From an uncultured bacterium (GTDB lineage: Bacteria > Planctomycetota > Phycisphaerae > Phycisphaerales > UBA1924): DNA of 6,335 bases. Location of the stretch: positions 1-6,335 of the forward strand of contig CALKYH010000260.1 of NCBI GenBank assembly GCA_938003595.1, written 5' to 3'. Of the stretch, positions 1 through 6,145 are shown piece after piece (positions within the stretch are counted from its first letter, which is position 1; the number at the start of each line of letters is the position of its first letter). The notes under the pieces were generated by a model, which did no database searches, was not told where the DNA came from, and was given only the letters and a program-made list of their open reading frames with translations. Position numbers and translations under genes: made by a program.

Positions 1-1002
1 TCCGACGACCGCGCGTGGCTGGCCGTGCCGCCGGCGCGACGGGCCGAGGTCCTGCTCGTCACCTCCGGCGCCGACTATCTGCAGACGGCGCTGGAGGGGC
101 TCAACCTCGCGGCGCTGCGCATCGCCACGCCGGCGCAGGCCCCGTCGCTGCTCCGCGCCGACGCGGGCGGGCCGGCGTTCGATGTCGTCGTGCTCGACGG
201 CTGGGTCCCCGAGGGGCCGCTGCCGCCGGGGCGGTACCTCGTGCTCGGCGCGACGCCCCGGGTTGGAGGTCTGGCGCCCGGCGGGGGCGACGCGTCATCG
301 ACCGGCGTGGTGGACTTCGACCGGAGTCATCCGGCGCTGCGCCGCGTGCGCCTGGACTCGCTGCTGGTCGGTCGATCGAGGCCGATGTCGGCGGGCGAGG
401 GGACGCGCGTGCTCGCGCGCGGCGAACAGGGGCCGCTCATGGTCGAGGTCTTCGACGGCCCGGTGCATGTGCTGTCCACGAGCTTCGACCCGGCGGACTC
501 CAACTGGCCGTTCGACGCCTCCATGATCGTGTTCCTGGCCGACGCCGTCGCGCACCTGGCGCGGGACCCCTCGCTGGACGACGCGAGTTCGCTGCGGCCC
601 GGCCTGCCGATCGTCGCCACGCTGCCCGCGGGGGCGCGCGATGTGGAGATCGTGGACCCGCAGGGCGAGACGCACCGTCTGGACCCTGCGCCGGACGGGC
701 GCATCGTCTTCGGGCCGGCGCCGCGCGCCGGCGTGTACTCGCTGCGATGGACGGGGCCCGCCGGGCCCACGGACGAGACAGTCTCCGGGCGCGTGCGCCG
801 GGCGCTGGCCGTCAACCTGCTCGATCCGTCCGAGAGCGACATCCGCTCGCGCGAGGCCATCGACCTGCCGACCGGGGTGGTGGGCGCCAGCGGGCCGGAC
901 GCGGACGCCGGCGCGCAGCGGCTCTGGCCGTGGCTCCTGCTCGGGGCGCTCGGCGTGCTGCTGGTGGAATGGTGGATCTACAACCGACGCGTGCAGCTCT
1001 GA
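1..1002 (+). CDS. BatA/VWA-type membrane protein, C-terminal part (5' end outside window)
   Basis: The frame is open from the first base (reads SDDRAWLAVPPARRAEVLLV) to a TGA at 1000-1002, so 333 codons of a larger gene are present. A GTG at 25 is in frame but is probably internal, because the preceding residues fit the family. Visible parts are an alpha/beta segment with VVVLDGW near residue 62, a stretch ending FDPADSNWP near 162-170, a beta-rich Ig-like section around 195-255, the phrase AVNLLDPSESDI near 269-281, and one C-terminal membrane helix at about 308-328 followed by the basic tail YNRRVQL. From family knowledge, planctomycete BatA-type proteins have an N-terminal BatA membrane domain, a VWA domain, and this glutamine-amidotransferase-like region before a last 'EWW-YxRR' helix. 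The first two would lie outside the window. MoxR and DUF58 genes often precede such genes; that is expectation, not seen here. The family is fairly sure and the cellular role is not. Confidence 0.8.
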   Translation, partial: SDDRAWLAVPPARRAEVLLVTSGADYLQTALEGLNLAALRIATPAQAPSLLRADAGGPAFDVVVLDGWVPEGPLPPGRYLVLGATPRVGGLAPGGGDASSTGVVDFDRSHPALRRVRLDSLLVGRSRPMSAGEGTRVLARGEQGPLMVEVFDGPVHVLSTSFDPADSNWPFDASMIVFLADAVAHLARDPSLDDASSLRPGLPIVATLPAGARDVEIVDPQGETHRLDPAPDGRIVFGPAPRAGVYSLRWTGPAGPTDETVSGRVRRALAVNLLDPSESDIRSREAIDLPTGVVGASGPDADAGAQRLWPWLLLGALGVLLVEWWIYNRRVQL

Positions 1003-1016
1003 ACGCGCCGGGGCGT
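1003..1016. repeat. Short inverted repeat between convergent stop codons
   Basis: ACGC (1003-1006) and GCGT (1013-1016) form a 4-base-pair inverted repeat around a six-base GC-rich loop. It fills the 13-base gap between the stop of the BatA-like gene and the stop of the TPR gene. No T-run follows on either strand, so it is not a canonical intrinsic terminator. It may be chance in such GC-rich DNA. Confidence 0.25.
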
Positions 1017-3544
1017 CAGGGCTTGCCGGATTCCAGCGCCTCGAGGCGCGCCTTGTACGGCTGACCGCCGAGATTGGGATCGAGCACGCGCAGGCGCGCG
1101 ATCTCGCGGGTCACCTGCTCCTGCTTGGCGCCGCCCTCCTGGGCCGCGAGGATCTGCAGCATGCGCGTCCAGGCCTGCCAGTAGCCCGGGCCGTGGTCCT
1201 GCGCGTGCTCCATGCGCTCGGCCGCCTCGCGGAACAGGTCGAACGCGCCGGTCGGGTCGTCGGACGCGAGCCGCGCCTCGCCGAGCGTCAGCACCAGGCG
1301 CATCTCGCGCCCGCGCCGGGTCATCAGGTCGTCCACCAGCTCCGCGGCGGCGGGGCCGTCGCCGCCCCTGGCCAGCGCCTCCGCTTCGGTCGCGCGGAGC
1401 TCGTCGACGAGAATCAGCTTGTTCACCGCGGCCCAGGACGCGGCGGCGGCGGCGGCGGGCGCCAGCGCCTCGCGCGACAGCCGGACGGCGCGCTCCTCGT
1501 CGCCGGCGGCGAGCGAGCGGTCCACCTCGGCCTGCAGACCGTCCACGAGCTCGGTGATCGCCGGGTCCGCGACGGGGGCGTAATCGCCGGCGAGCTCGTC
1601 GGCGAACTCCGCGGCCTCCTCGGCGCGCCCGAGCTTCACGAGCGCCCGGACCTTCGCCGCGGTCGCGGGCGCCTCGACGATGATCGTCTTCTCCTCGAGG
1701 CCCTGAGCCATGGCGATGGCGTCGTTGGCGGAGGCGATCGCCCCGGCGTAGTTGCCGGTCATCACCTGGGCCTTGGCGATGGTCATGCCCATCAGGGCGC
1801 CGTACTCCTGGATCACGCGAATGCGCTCCGGGTCGGCGGGCGGGTTGCGGATGAAGTCCACGATGACGCCGACGGACGGCGCCATGCGCTCGATGATCCG
1901 CTCGGCGTACTGACGCTGGTTGTCGACATCCGAGCTGGTCATCCAGTCGCCCAGGCCATTGATGGCGAGGAACGCCGCGTCGGGCGCGCGGTTGGAGGTC
2001 GGCGGCACGGAGTCGTACGCGGCGAGCGCCTCGTTGATGCGCCCCAGCTTCATGAGCAGCCGGCCCTTCTCGATGCGCCAGAGGTGCTGGGCGCGGTGGT
2101 TCGGGAAGTCGGCGATGGCGTCGTTGAGCGTCTTCTCGTAGAGGTCGCGGTAGGTCGGGTCCGGGTCGGCCATCATCTGCATGCGCTGGGCGTACATGAC
2201 GGCGGCCTCCATCGCCTCGGTCGCGCGGGGGTAGTCGGGGTACTCCTTCGCCAGGCGGCGCAGGCTCTCCATGGCGCGGGTGTAGCGCACGAAGGTGTCG
2301 GCGTGCATCCCGTCGATGCTCGACAGCGCCGCGAGCTGCCAGAGCGCCTCCGGCGCCAGCGGTCCGAGCGACGCCAGGCGCGCGGGATCGCCCTCGACGA
2401 TCTCGCGGAGCAGCTCGATCGCCGCGCCCTGCTGCCCTCGCTTGTCGGACATGGCGATGGCGCGCGCGAAGAGCGCCGCGGCGGGCAGATCGGCCGTGTC
2501 GACGGGCGCCTGGTCCGCGGCGGTGGCCATCTTGCCCAGCGCGATCCCGCGCCGGGTCGTCTCGTCCATGCCCAGGTCGGTGCGTTCGATCAGCGCCTGC
2601 AGCTCGGCGAAGGCCTTGGCCAGCGCGGCGCGGCGGCCCGGCCCGGGCGCGACCTGCATCGCGCGAGCGAACTCGGCGCGGAACCGCACATCGCCCGCGA
2701 GGATCTGGGCGGAGGGCTCGGGCTTGCCAGCGAGGACGAAGGGCGGCATCTTCGCCGCCTCGTTGATCGCCGCGAGCGCCGCGTCCGGGCCCTTGGCCTC
2801 CAGCAGCGCGAGCGCGCGACCGGCCTCGGCCTCCGCGCGAACGGCGTAGCTCGTGGCGCCGGCGGCGGCCTGGTCGAACAGCATCAGCGCCGCCTCGCCG
2901 TCGCCCTTGATCAGCTGCGCGGCGCCGACGGTCGCCTGACGGCGGCATTCCAGCACAGGGTCCGCCATGCGCAGGCGGGAGGCGCTCTCGATCACCTCAT
3001 CCGCCAGCATCATGCGGAGGGCCTCGTCCGTCTCCAGGCCCGCGAGGACCGCGGCGCAGCGCGCCCGCAACACGGGCAGCTGCGCCTGCAGCAGCGCCTT
3101 GTCGGCGGTGAGCGTCGACTGGTCGCCCCGGCCCATCTCGGCCTCGACGACGCGGTTCTTGAGGATGTCCGTCGCGCGCCGGCAGGATTCCAGCGCGTCG
3201 CGCAGGCGCTCCTTCGCGGGCTCGCGCATCGCGGACAGCGGCACGCCGTAGAGCGCCGTGGTGTCCTGCGCGTCCCACGCCAGGCGCGTCAGCAGCATCG
3301 AGACATAGCCGACGACATCGGCCGGGTACGAGGCGCCGGGCTCGCCCTGGATCGCGGCGCGGCGGATCTCGAGGGCGCGGTCCATCGCCGCGAGCCGCTC
3401 GCCGGGGGTGCGCGAGGAGTCCGCCGCGATCTGCTCGCGCTGGGCCAGTTCGTCCGCGCCGCCGGAGGTCTGACCGATGGCCAGGCCCGCCGTCGCCATG
3501 AGCGCCCACGCCGCCGCGATGCCGAGTCGATTCGTCCGATTCAT
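1016..3544 (-). CDS. Exported TPR-like helical-repeat protein, 842 aa
   Basis: The ATG at 3544-3542 was chosen over an in-frame upstream extension because it starts a clear signal peptide: NRTNR, then a hydrophobic core at about 7-23, with a plausible cleavage after AIG (residue 24). Earlier starts would lie inside the VWA gene. The mature part is almost wholly Ala/Leu/Glu/Arg-rich helical pairs. TPR-like units are recognisable at about 201-230 (GDGEAALMLFDQA), 233-263, 488-511 (LLMKLGRINEALAAYD), 586-614, 628-655 (LVKLGRAEEAAEFADEL) and 747-780. There are three cysteines (121, 163, 200), all in the first quarter, and a six-alanine run at 697-702. No catalytic motif is visible, so a scaffold or adaptor role in the periplasm is the reasonable inference. 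Its start overlaps the VWA stop by ATGA (3541-3544), implying translational coupling and a shared transcript. The partner is unknown; the VWA protein is the obvious candidate. Confidence 0.85.
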   Translation of the reverse strand: MNRTNRLGIAAAWALMATAGLAIGQTSGGADELAQREQIAADSSRTPGERLAAMDRALEIRRAAIQGEPGASYPADVVGYVSMLLTRLAWDAQDTTALYGVPLSAMREPAKERLRDALESCRRATDILKNRVVEAEMGRGDQSTLTADKALLQAQLPVLRARCAAVLAGLETDEALRMMLADEVIESASRLRMADPVLECRRQATVGAAQLIKGDGEAALMLFDQAAAGATSYAVRAEAEAGRALALLEAKGPDAALAAINEAAKMPPFVLAGKPEPSAQILAGDVRFRAEFARAMQVAPGPGRRAALAKAFAELQALIERTDLGMDETTRRGIALGKMATAADQAPVDTADLPAAALFARAIAMSDKRGQQGAAIELLREIVEGDPARLASLGPLAPEALWQLAALSSIDGMHADTFVRYTRAMESLRRLAKEYPDYPRATEAMEAAVMYAQRMQMMADPDPTYRDLYEKTLNDAIADFPNHRAQHLWRIEKGRLLMKLGRINEALAAYDSVPPTSNRAPDAAFLAINGLGDWMTSSDVDNQRQYAERIIERMAPSVGVIVDFIRNPPADPERIRVIQEYGALMGMTIAKAQVMTGNYAGAIASANDAIAMAQGLEEKTIIVEAPATAAKVRALVKLGRAEEAAEFADELAGDYAPVADPAITELVDGLQAEVDRSLAAGDEERAVRLSREALAPAAAAAASWAAVNKLILVDELRATEAEALARGGDGPAAAELVDDLMTRRGREMRLVLTLGEARLASDDPTGAFDLFREAAERMEHAQDHGPGYWQAWTRMLQILAAQEGGAKQEQVTREIARLRVLDPNLGGQPYKARLEALESGKP

Positions 3545-4560
3545 TCGAGTCCCAATTCCTTCCGCGTGATGAACGCAAACCCGTCGGTCCCGCCGTGCCG
3601 CTCGGCGATCGCCTGCAGCACCTCGCCGGGGTCGGCGTCGAAAAACTGGATGACATTGATCGTCGCCCGGCGACGACCCTCCGACCCCTTGCGGGGGTTC
3701 AACTGCTCGAGGCGCGCCAGGATGTCCTCCCGGGCCCGCCCCAGATCCTCTGACCCGCGAGCGCCGTCGAGGATCCCCTTCGACAGCAGGAACACCAGGT
3801 CCGGCTGGAACTCCAGCGCCCGCTCCAGCGCCGGCAGGGGGTCGCTGCGCCGCTGGGGCCGCACCGTCTCCAGCCAGCGGTACACCGCCCGCCGATTCTC
3901 GGGGGTCGCCCGGATGAGGGAGCCGTCCGCGACGCCCCACAGACCCTTGGGCGTTTCGATGGCCCCATCATTGAAGAGCACCACCTGGAACCACTGCCCG
4001 GACCCGAGCCCGTCGATGGACCGCTTCAGCTCGCGCACGACAGAGGCGAACGCGCTCACCATCGAGCCGGAGGCGTCCAGCACATAGACGATCTTCTTCG
4101 CCTCGCGCTCGCCCTTGGCCCCGAAGAACTCCGGCGGCGCCGCGGGCGCCAGCGCATCCTCGGCGGGCGCCTCGAGCGCGGCGATGTTGACCGGCGTCAG
4201 CAGCGTCTCGGTCTCCACGCCGGCGAGCGGCGTCAGCTCGGGCAGGGGCGCCGCAACGATCGGCGGCCGCTTCGGAGGCGCCGGCTTCTCGCCCTGCGGG
4301 TCGGAGGCCTCGGCGCGCTCGGCGTCGGGTCGGCGCTCGGCGCGGGCGGGCTCGTCGAAGTTCACGCTCAGCCCGGCCTGCGGCCCGGGGGCCGAGGGCC
4401 AGTCGATCGTCACGCCGAGCACGGCGACGACGATCAGAGCGTGCACCAGCGCCGAGGCGGCCCAGGGCAGACCGAGCGTGAACCACCGGCGCGCGGCGGA
4501 CCCCCCGTGGGCGTGATGGCCCTCGGGCGTCGGCGCGCCGGCGTCCGGAACGGCATTCAT
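3541..4560 (-). CDS. Membrane-anchored von Willebrand factor A (VWA) domain protein, 339 aa
   Basis: The order is a short hydrophilic N-terminus with a His-rich patch (HHAH, 15-18), one transmembrane helix at about 32-52, a Pro/Ala/Glu-rich linker to about 145, then a VWA domain from about 155 to the end. The strand IVYVLDASGSM places the first MIDAS motif (DxSxS) at D162, S164 and S166. The second MIDAS position, usually Thr in 'GGTDP', is Ser239 in RRSDPLPAL. The third, usually Asp in 'LTDG', is Lys261 in LLSKGI. Metal coordination may therefore be weakened or lost. VWA domains mediate protein-protein binding; with a single N-terminal helix the domain is probably displayed outside the inner membrane. 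The ATG at 4560 is supported by the signal-anchor layout, although the only purine-rich motif upstream (GAGGG) is about 14 bases away, which is weak. The gene follows the DoxX gene by 70 bases and overlaps the TPR gene by four. Confidence 0.88.
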   Translation of the reverse strand: MNAVPDAGAPTPEGHHAHGGSAARRWFTLGLPWAASALVHALIVVAVLGVTIDWPSAPGPQAGLSVNFDEPARAERRPDAERAEASDPQGEKPAPPKRPPIVAAPLPELTPLAGVETETLLTPVNIAALEAPAEDALAPAAPPEFFGAKGEREAKKIVYVLDASGSMVSAFASVVRELKRSIDGLGSGQWFQVVLFNDGAIETPKGLWGVADGSLIRATPENRRAVYRWLETVRPQRRSDPLPALERALEFQPDLVFLLSKGILDGARGSEDLGRAREDILARLEQLNPRKGSEGRRRATINVIQFFDADPGEVLQAIAERHGGTDGFAFITRKELGLE

Positions 4561-4598
4561 GCTGTTCTTATCGACCCTCGGCACCGCTGACGATAGGT

Positions 4599-4621
4599 CC
4601 GGCGCCCCCGCAGAGGGCCGG
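4599..4621 (-). other. Possible hairpin in the DoxX-VWA intercistronic gap
   Basis: CCGGC (4599-4603) and GCCGG (4617-4621) can pair as a 5-base stem, possibly extended by two G-C pairs across a bulge. It lies in the 70-base gap between the DoxX stop and the VWA start. On the minus strand it is followed by ACCTATCG rather than a T-run, so it is not a clear terminator. If real it could stabilise or process the message; chance is quite possible at this GC content. Confidence 0.2.
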
Positions 4622-4630
4622 GAAACCCCG

Positions 4631-5464
4631 TCATTCGTCGTCCCCGGCGTCGTCGTCACCGCCCCCACCGCCCCTGCGGCGGCCGAGCAGGAGCCCGTCG
4701 AAGCTGACCGACCCCGGCCCGCTGAAGAACACCGCCAGCGCGGCGCAGAACAAGCAGAGCTGGAGCGTGAAGGTGAACCAGGCCTCGGACTGGAAGTCGC
4801 CCAGCGCCGGCAGGAACCCCAGCAGCGCCTTGGGCGCACCCAGGCTCGGCCCAACGGTCGTGAGCCAGATCGCCATGCCCATCACCACAGCCAGACCCAG
4901 CGCCGTGAGGCGCGAGAGCAGGCCAATGAGGATCAGGATGCCGCCAACAAACTCCGTGATCGAGGCGCCGTAGGCCAGCGCCTTGCCCCAAGGCTTGTTG
5001 ACCAGTCCAACCGGGAGCAACCGGCGCCCGCCATCGGCGGGATGCGCAGCGCCGTGCAGCGCCAGGCCAATGAAGTGCGTCCGGGAGAGCATCGCGGGCT
5101 TCTCGAAGTCGGCGGCTCGATAGGAAGGTGCGGGAGTCGCCGCGGGCGCGCCGTCCTGGCGCACGAGCGTCACGCGCCCGCCGTTCGGCAGCGCGCCGGA
5201 GCGCTCGGGCTCGGGCAGGGCCTCGCCGGGCACGGCCTTCTCAGGCGCGGCATTCTGGGGCGCGGCCTCGACCGGGCCGCTGCGCCCGATGGCGGCGTCC
5301 TTCGCGCCGCTGAAGCCCATGTTGGCCAGAACGGCCAGCTGCTCCGGCGCGAACTCGGACTCTTTGAACATCTTGCCCCAGCCCGTATAGATGAAGGTCA
5401 CGCCCAGCGCGACGCGCAGGAGGAGGGGGGCCACATTCAGCGCCAGCGAGTGTCGAAAGCCCAT
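4631..5464 (-). CDS. DoxX-family integral membrane protein with long insertion, 277 aa
   Basis: DoxX-family proteins are small four-helix membrane proteins, found in varied settings including redox and thiosulfate-linked ones; the substrate here cannot be told. Helix 1 lies at about 11-29 (LLLRVALGVTFIYTGWGKMF, with the typical G-x-x-K end), helix 2 at about 163-182 (ASITEFVGGILILIGLLSR, carrying the family's E-x-x-G-G signature), helix 3 at about 184-203, and helix 4 at about 229-248. Two features are odd. Residues 50-160 between helices 1 and 2 form a hydrophilic Ala/Pro/Glu-rich insertion where relatives usually have a short loop. The C-terminus is a low-complexity tail of Arg, then Gly, then Asp (about 262-277). 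The ATG at 5464 is supported by GGAG ten bases upstream and by the placement of helix 1. It is probably the first gene of the DoxX-VWA-TPR cluster. Family assignment is good; function is unknown. Confidence 0.82.
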   Translation of the reverse strand: MGFRHSLALNVAPLLLRVALGVTFIYTGWGKMFKESEFAPEQLAVLANMGFSGAKDAAIGRSGPVEAAPQNAAPEKAVPGEALPEPERSGALPNGGRVTLVRQDGAPAATPAPSYRAADFEKPAMLSRTHFIGLALHGAAHPADGGRRLLPVGLVNKPWGKALAYGASITEFVGGILILIGLLSRLTALGLAVVMGMAIWLTTVGPSLGAPKALLGFLPALGDFQSEAWFTFTLQLCLFCAALAVFFSGPGSVSFDGLLLGRRRGGGGGDDDAGDDE

Positions 5465-5628
5465 CGGATCTCGTCTCCAGAGGAAGGCGACGCACGCCCT
5501 GTGCGCCAGCCCGGTATCGTTTGTTCGTCTTCCGACCGCCCCGGTTCAACCTTGGATATCGGTCAAACCCCCAACAACGACGGAGAATCAGCCGGGACCG
5601 GGCGGAAAGAGCGCAATTATCGCCGATC
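5465..5628. promoter_or_regulatory. Divergent spacer between the DoxX gene and tRNA-Leu
   Basis: No coding sequence is supported in these 164 bases, which include the most AT-rich patches of the window (around 5551-5580 and 5611-5620). The spacer must carry the promoter of the tRNA on the plus strand and probably that of the DoxX-VWA-TPR cluster on the minus strand. A -10-like AATTAT (5615-5620) sits just before the tRNA but has no convincing -35 partner. On the minus strand TTGAAC (5548-5543) resembles a -35 box, but no good -10 lies at normal spacing. The DoxX ribosome binding site GGAG is at 5478-5475. The regulatory role rests on position, not on strong motifs. Confidence 0.35.
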
Positions 5629-5712
5629 GCGGGCGTGGCGGAACTGGCAGACGCACGGGACTTAGGATCCCGTGGCCGCAAGGCCGTGCAGGTTCGATTC
5701 CTGTCGCCCGCA
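5629..5712 (+). tRNA. tRNA-Leu (anticodon UAG)
   Basis: A complete class II cloverleaf can be folded. The acceptor stem is GCGGGCG (5629-5635) with CGCCCGC (5705-5711) and discriminator A at 5712. The D stem is GCG/CGC (5638-5640, 5652-5654). The anticodon stem is CGGGA/TCCCG (5656-5660, 5668-5672) around the loop CTTAGGA, giving anticodon TAG at 5663-5665. The long variable arm has GGCC/GGCC closing a GCAA loop (within 5673-5687). The T stem is GCAGG/CCTGT with loop TTCGATT (5693-5699). The long variable arm and discriminator A are leucine hallmarks. It should read CUA and, by wobble, other CUN codons. The 3' CCA is not encoded (TTC follows), so it must be added by CCA-adding enzyme. Confidence 0.97.
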
Positions 5713-5739
5713 TTCCTCAACAGCCGATCTACCCGAACC

Positions 5740-5775
5740 CCGCGCTGGACCCGGACCCCCGGCGCGGCTTAGGTT
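5740..5775 (+). terminator. Possible weak terminator hairpin after tRNA-Leu
   Basis: CCGCGC (5740-5745) pairs perfectly with GCGCGG (5762-5767) across a 16-base C/G-rich loop. It is followed by CTTAGGTTT, which is T-rich for this genome but not a real T-run. It sits 27 bases after the tRNA and ends about 15 bases before the next start codon, so it could end the tRNA transcript or lie in the leader of the small gene. The large loop and interrupted T tract keep confidence low. Confidence 0.3.
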
Positions 5776-5782
5776 TCCCGCC

Positions 5783-6130
5783 ATGCGCATCGACGGCCCC
5801 TCCAACCCGTACCACATCTCGCAGGCCTACGGCGTCTCGCCGCAGAGCCGCGTCGCGCGCCCGGCGCCGACGACGGCCGCCTCGCAGGTGCAGCGGGCGG
5901 ACGCCGTCTCCCGCGCCGACACGGTCGCGACGATCGGGCGAGCCGCCGAGACGACGAAGGTCGCCCCGACCTCGAAGCTGGTCGCGGCGGTGGTGCCCGG
6001 CGGCGTGGACTTCACGGCGGCGACGCCGATGCCCTCCCGCGCGGCGCTGCAGATGTACCGCCACCCCGCCGACCGCAACTCCGCCGCGACCATGGTCGCG
6101 CTGGGCCGGTCGGTGGATGTGAACGGCTGA
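5783..6130 (+). CDS. Small conserved-looking protein of unknown function, 115 aa
   Basis: I do not recognise this protein. The ATG at 5783 has an AGG about nine bases upstream (5771-5773), and the frame ends at TGA 6128-6130. There is no signal peptide, membrane segment or cysteine, so it should be cytosolic or exported by a non-Sec route. It looks bipartite. A structured-looking N-terminus (MRIDGPSNPYHISQAYG, 1-17) and a C-terminal segment (about 62-115, with LVAAVVPGGVDF, ALQMYRHPADRNSAAT and the end GRSVDVNG) are joined by an Ala/Thr/Arg-rich low-complexity linker (about 18-60). The opening is loosely like the start of some FlgM-type flagellar anti-sigma factors (M-K/R-I-x...NPY), but the rest shows no clear FlgM helix pattern, so I do not assign that. 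It is preferred over overlapping frames because its composition is balanced and it fits exactly between the tRNA and the convergent transporter gene. Confidence 0.7.
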   Translation: MRIDGPSNPYHISQAYGVSPQSRVARPAPTTAASQVQRADAVSRADTVATIGRAAETTKVAPTSKLVAAVVPGGVDFTAATPMPSRAALQMYRHPADRNSAATMVALGRSVDVNG

Positions 6131-6131
6131 C

Positions 6132-6145
6132 GATTGGGCCCGATC
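6132..6145. repeat. Short inverted repeat at the second convergent junction
   Basis: GATTG (6132-6136) and CGATC (6141-6145) form a 5-base-pair stem, one pair being a T-G wobble on the plus strand, around GGCC. It spans almost the whole 13-base gap between the stop of the small protein and that of the SMR gene, overlapping the latter. There is no T-run. It could act as a minimal bidirectional end signal or be chance. Confidence 0.25.

Noticed and set aside
25..27. GTG as the start of the BatA-like gene
   Set aside because: The frame is open to the first base and the upstream residues (SDDRAWLAVPP) fit the family, so the gene continues outside the window.
1440..1455. Short GCG/CGG triplet run
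   Set aside because: About five units, coding the six-alanine stretch (697-702) of the TPR protein; ordinary for this base composition and too short to call a microsatellite feature.
641..4087. A plus-strand open frame of 1148 codons, longer than any real gene here
   Set aside because: It begins inside the BatA-like gene in another frame and runs antisense to the TPR and VWA genes. Its product is dominated by Arg, Gly, Ala and His with no domain or signal, as expected from a high-GC shadow frame. The opposite strand carries a signal peptide, helical repeats and a VWA motif.
4559..5665. Plus-strand open frame of 368 codons across the DoxX gene
   Set aside because: It is Arg/Gln/Glu-rich and runs through the 5' part of the tRNA. 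The minus strand encodes four clear membrane helices and the DoxX signature.
5241..5720. Minus-strand open frame containing GDRNRTCTALRPRDPKSRASASSATPA
   Set aside because: This is the familiar spurious peptide produced by translating the antisense of tRNA-Leu; the rest overlaps the DoxX gene in another frame.
5521..5772. Plus-strand open frame containing GVAELADARDLGSRGRKAVQVRF
   Set aside because: This is the sense-strand translation of the tRNA-Leu gene, another known annotation artefact.
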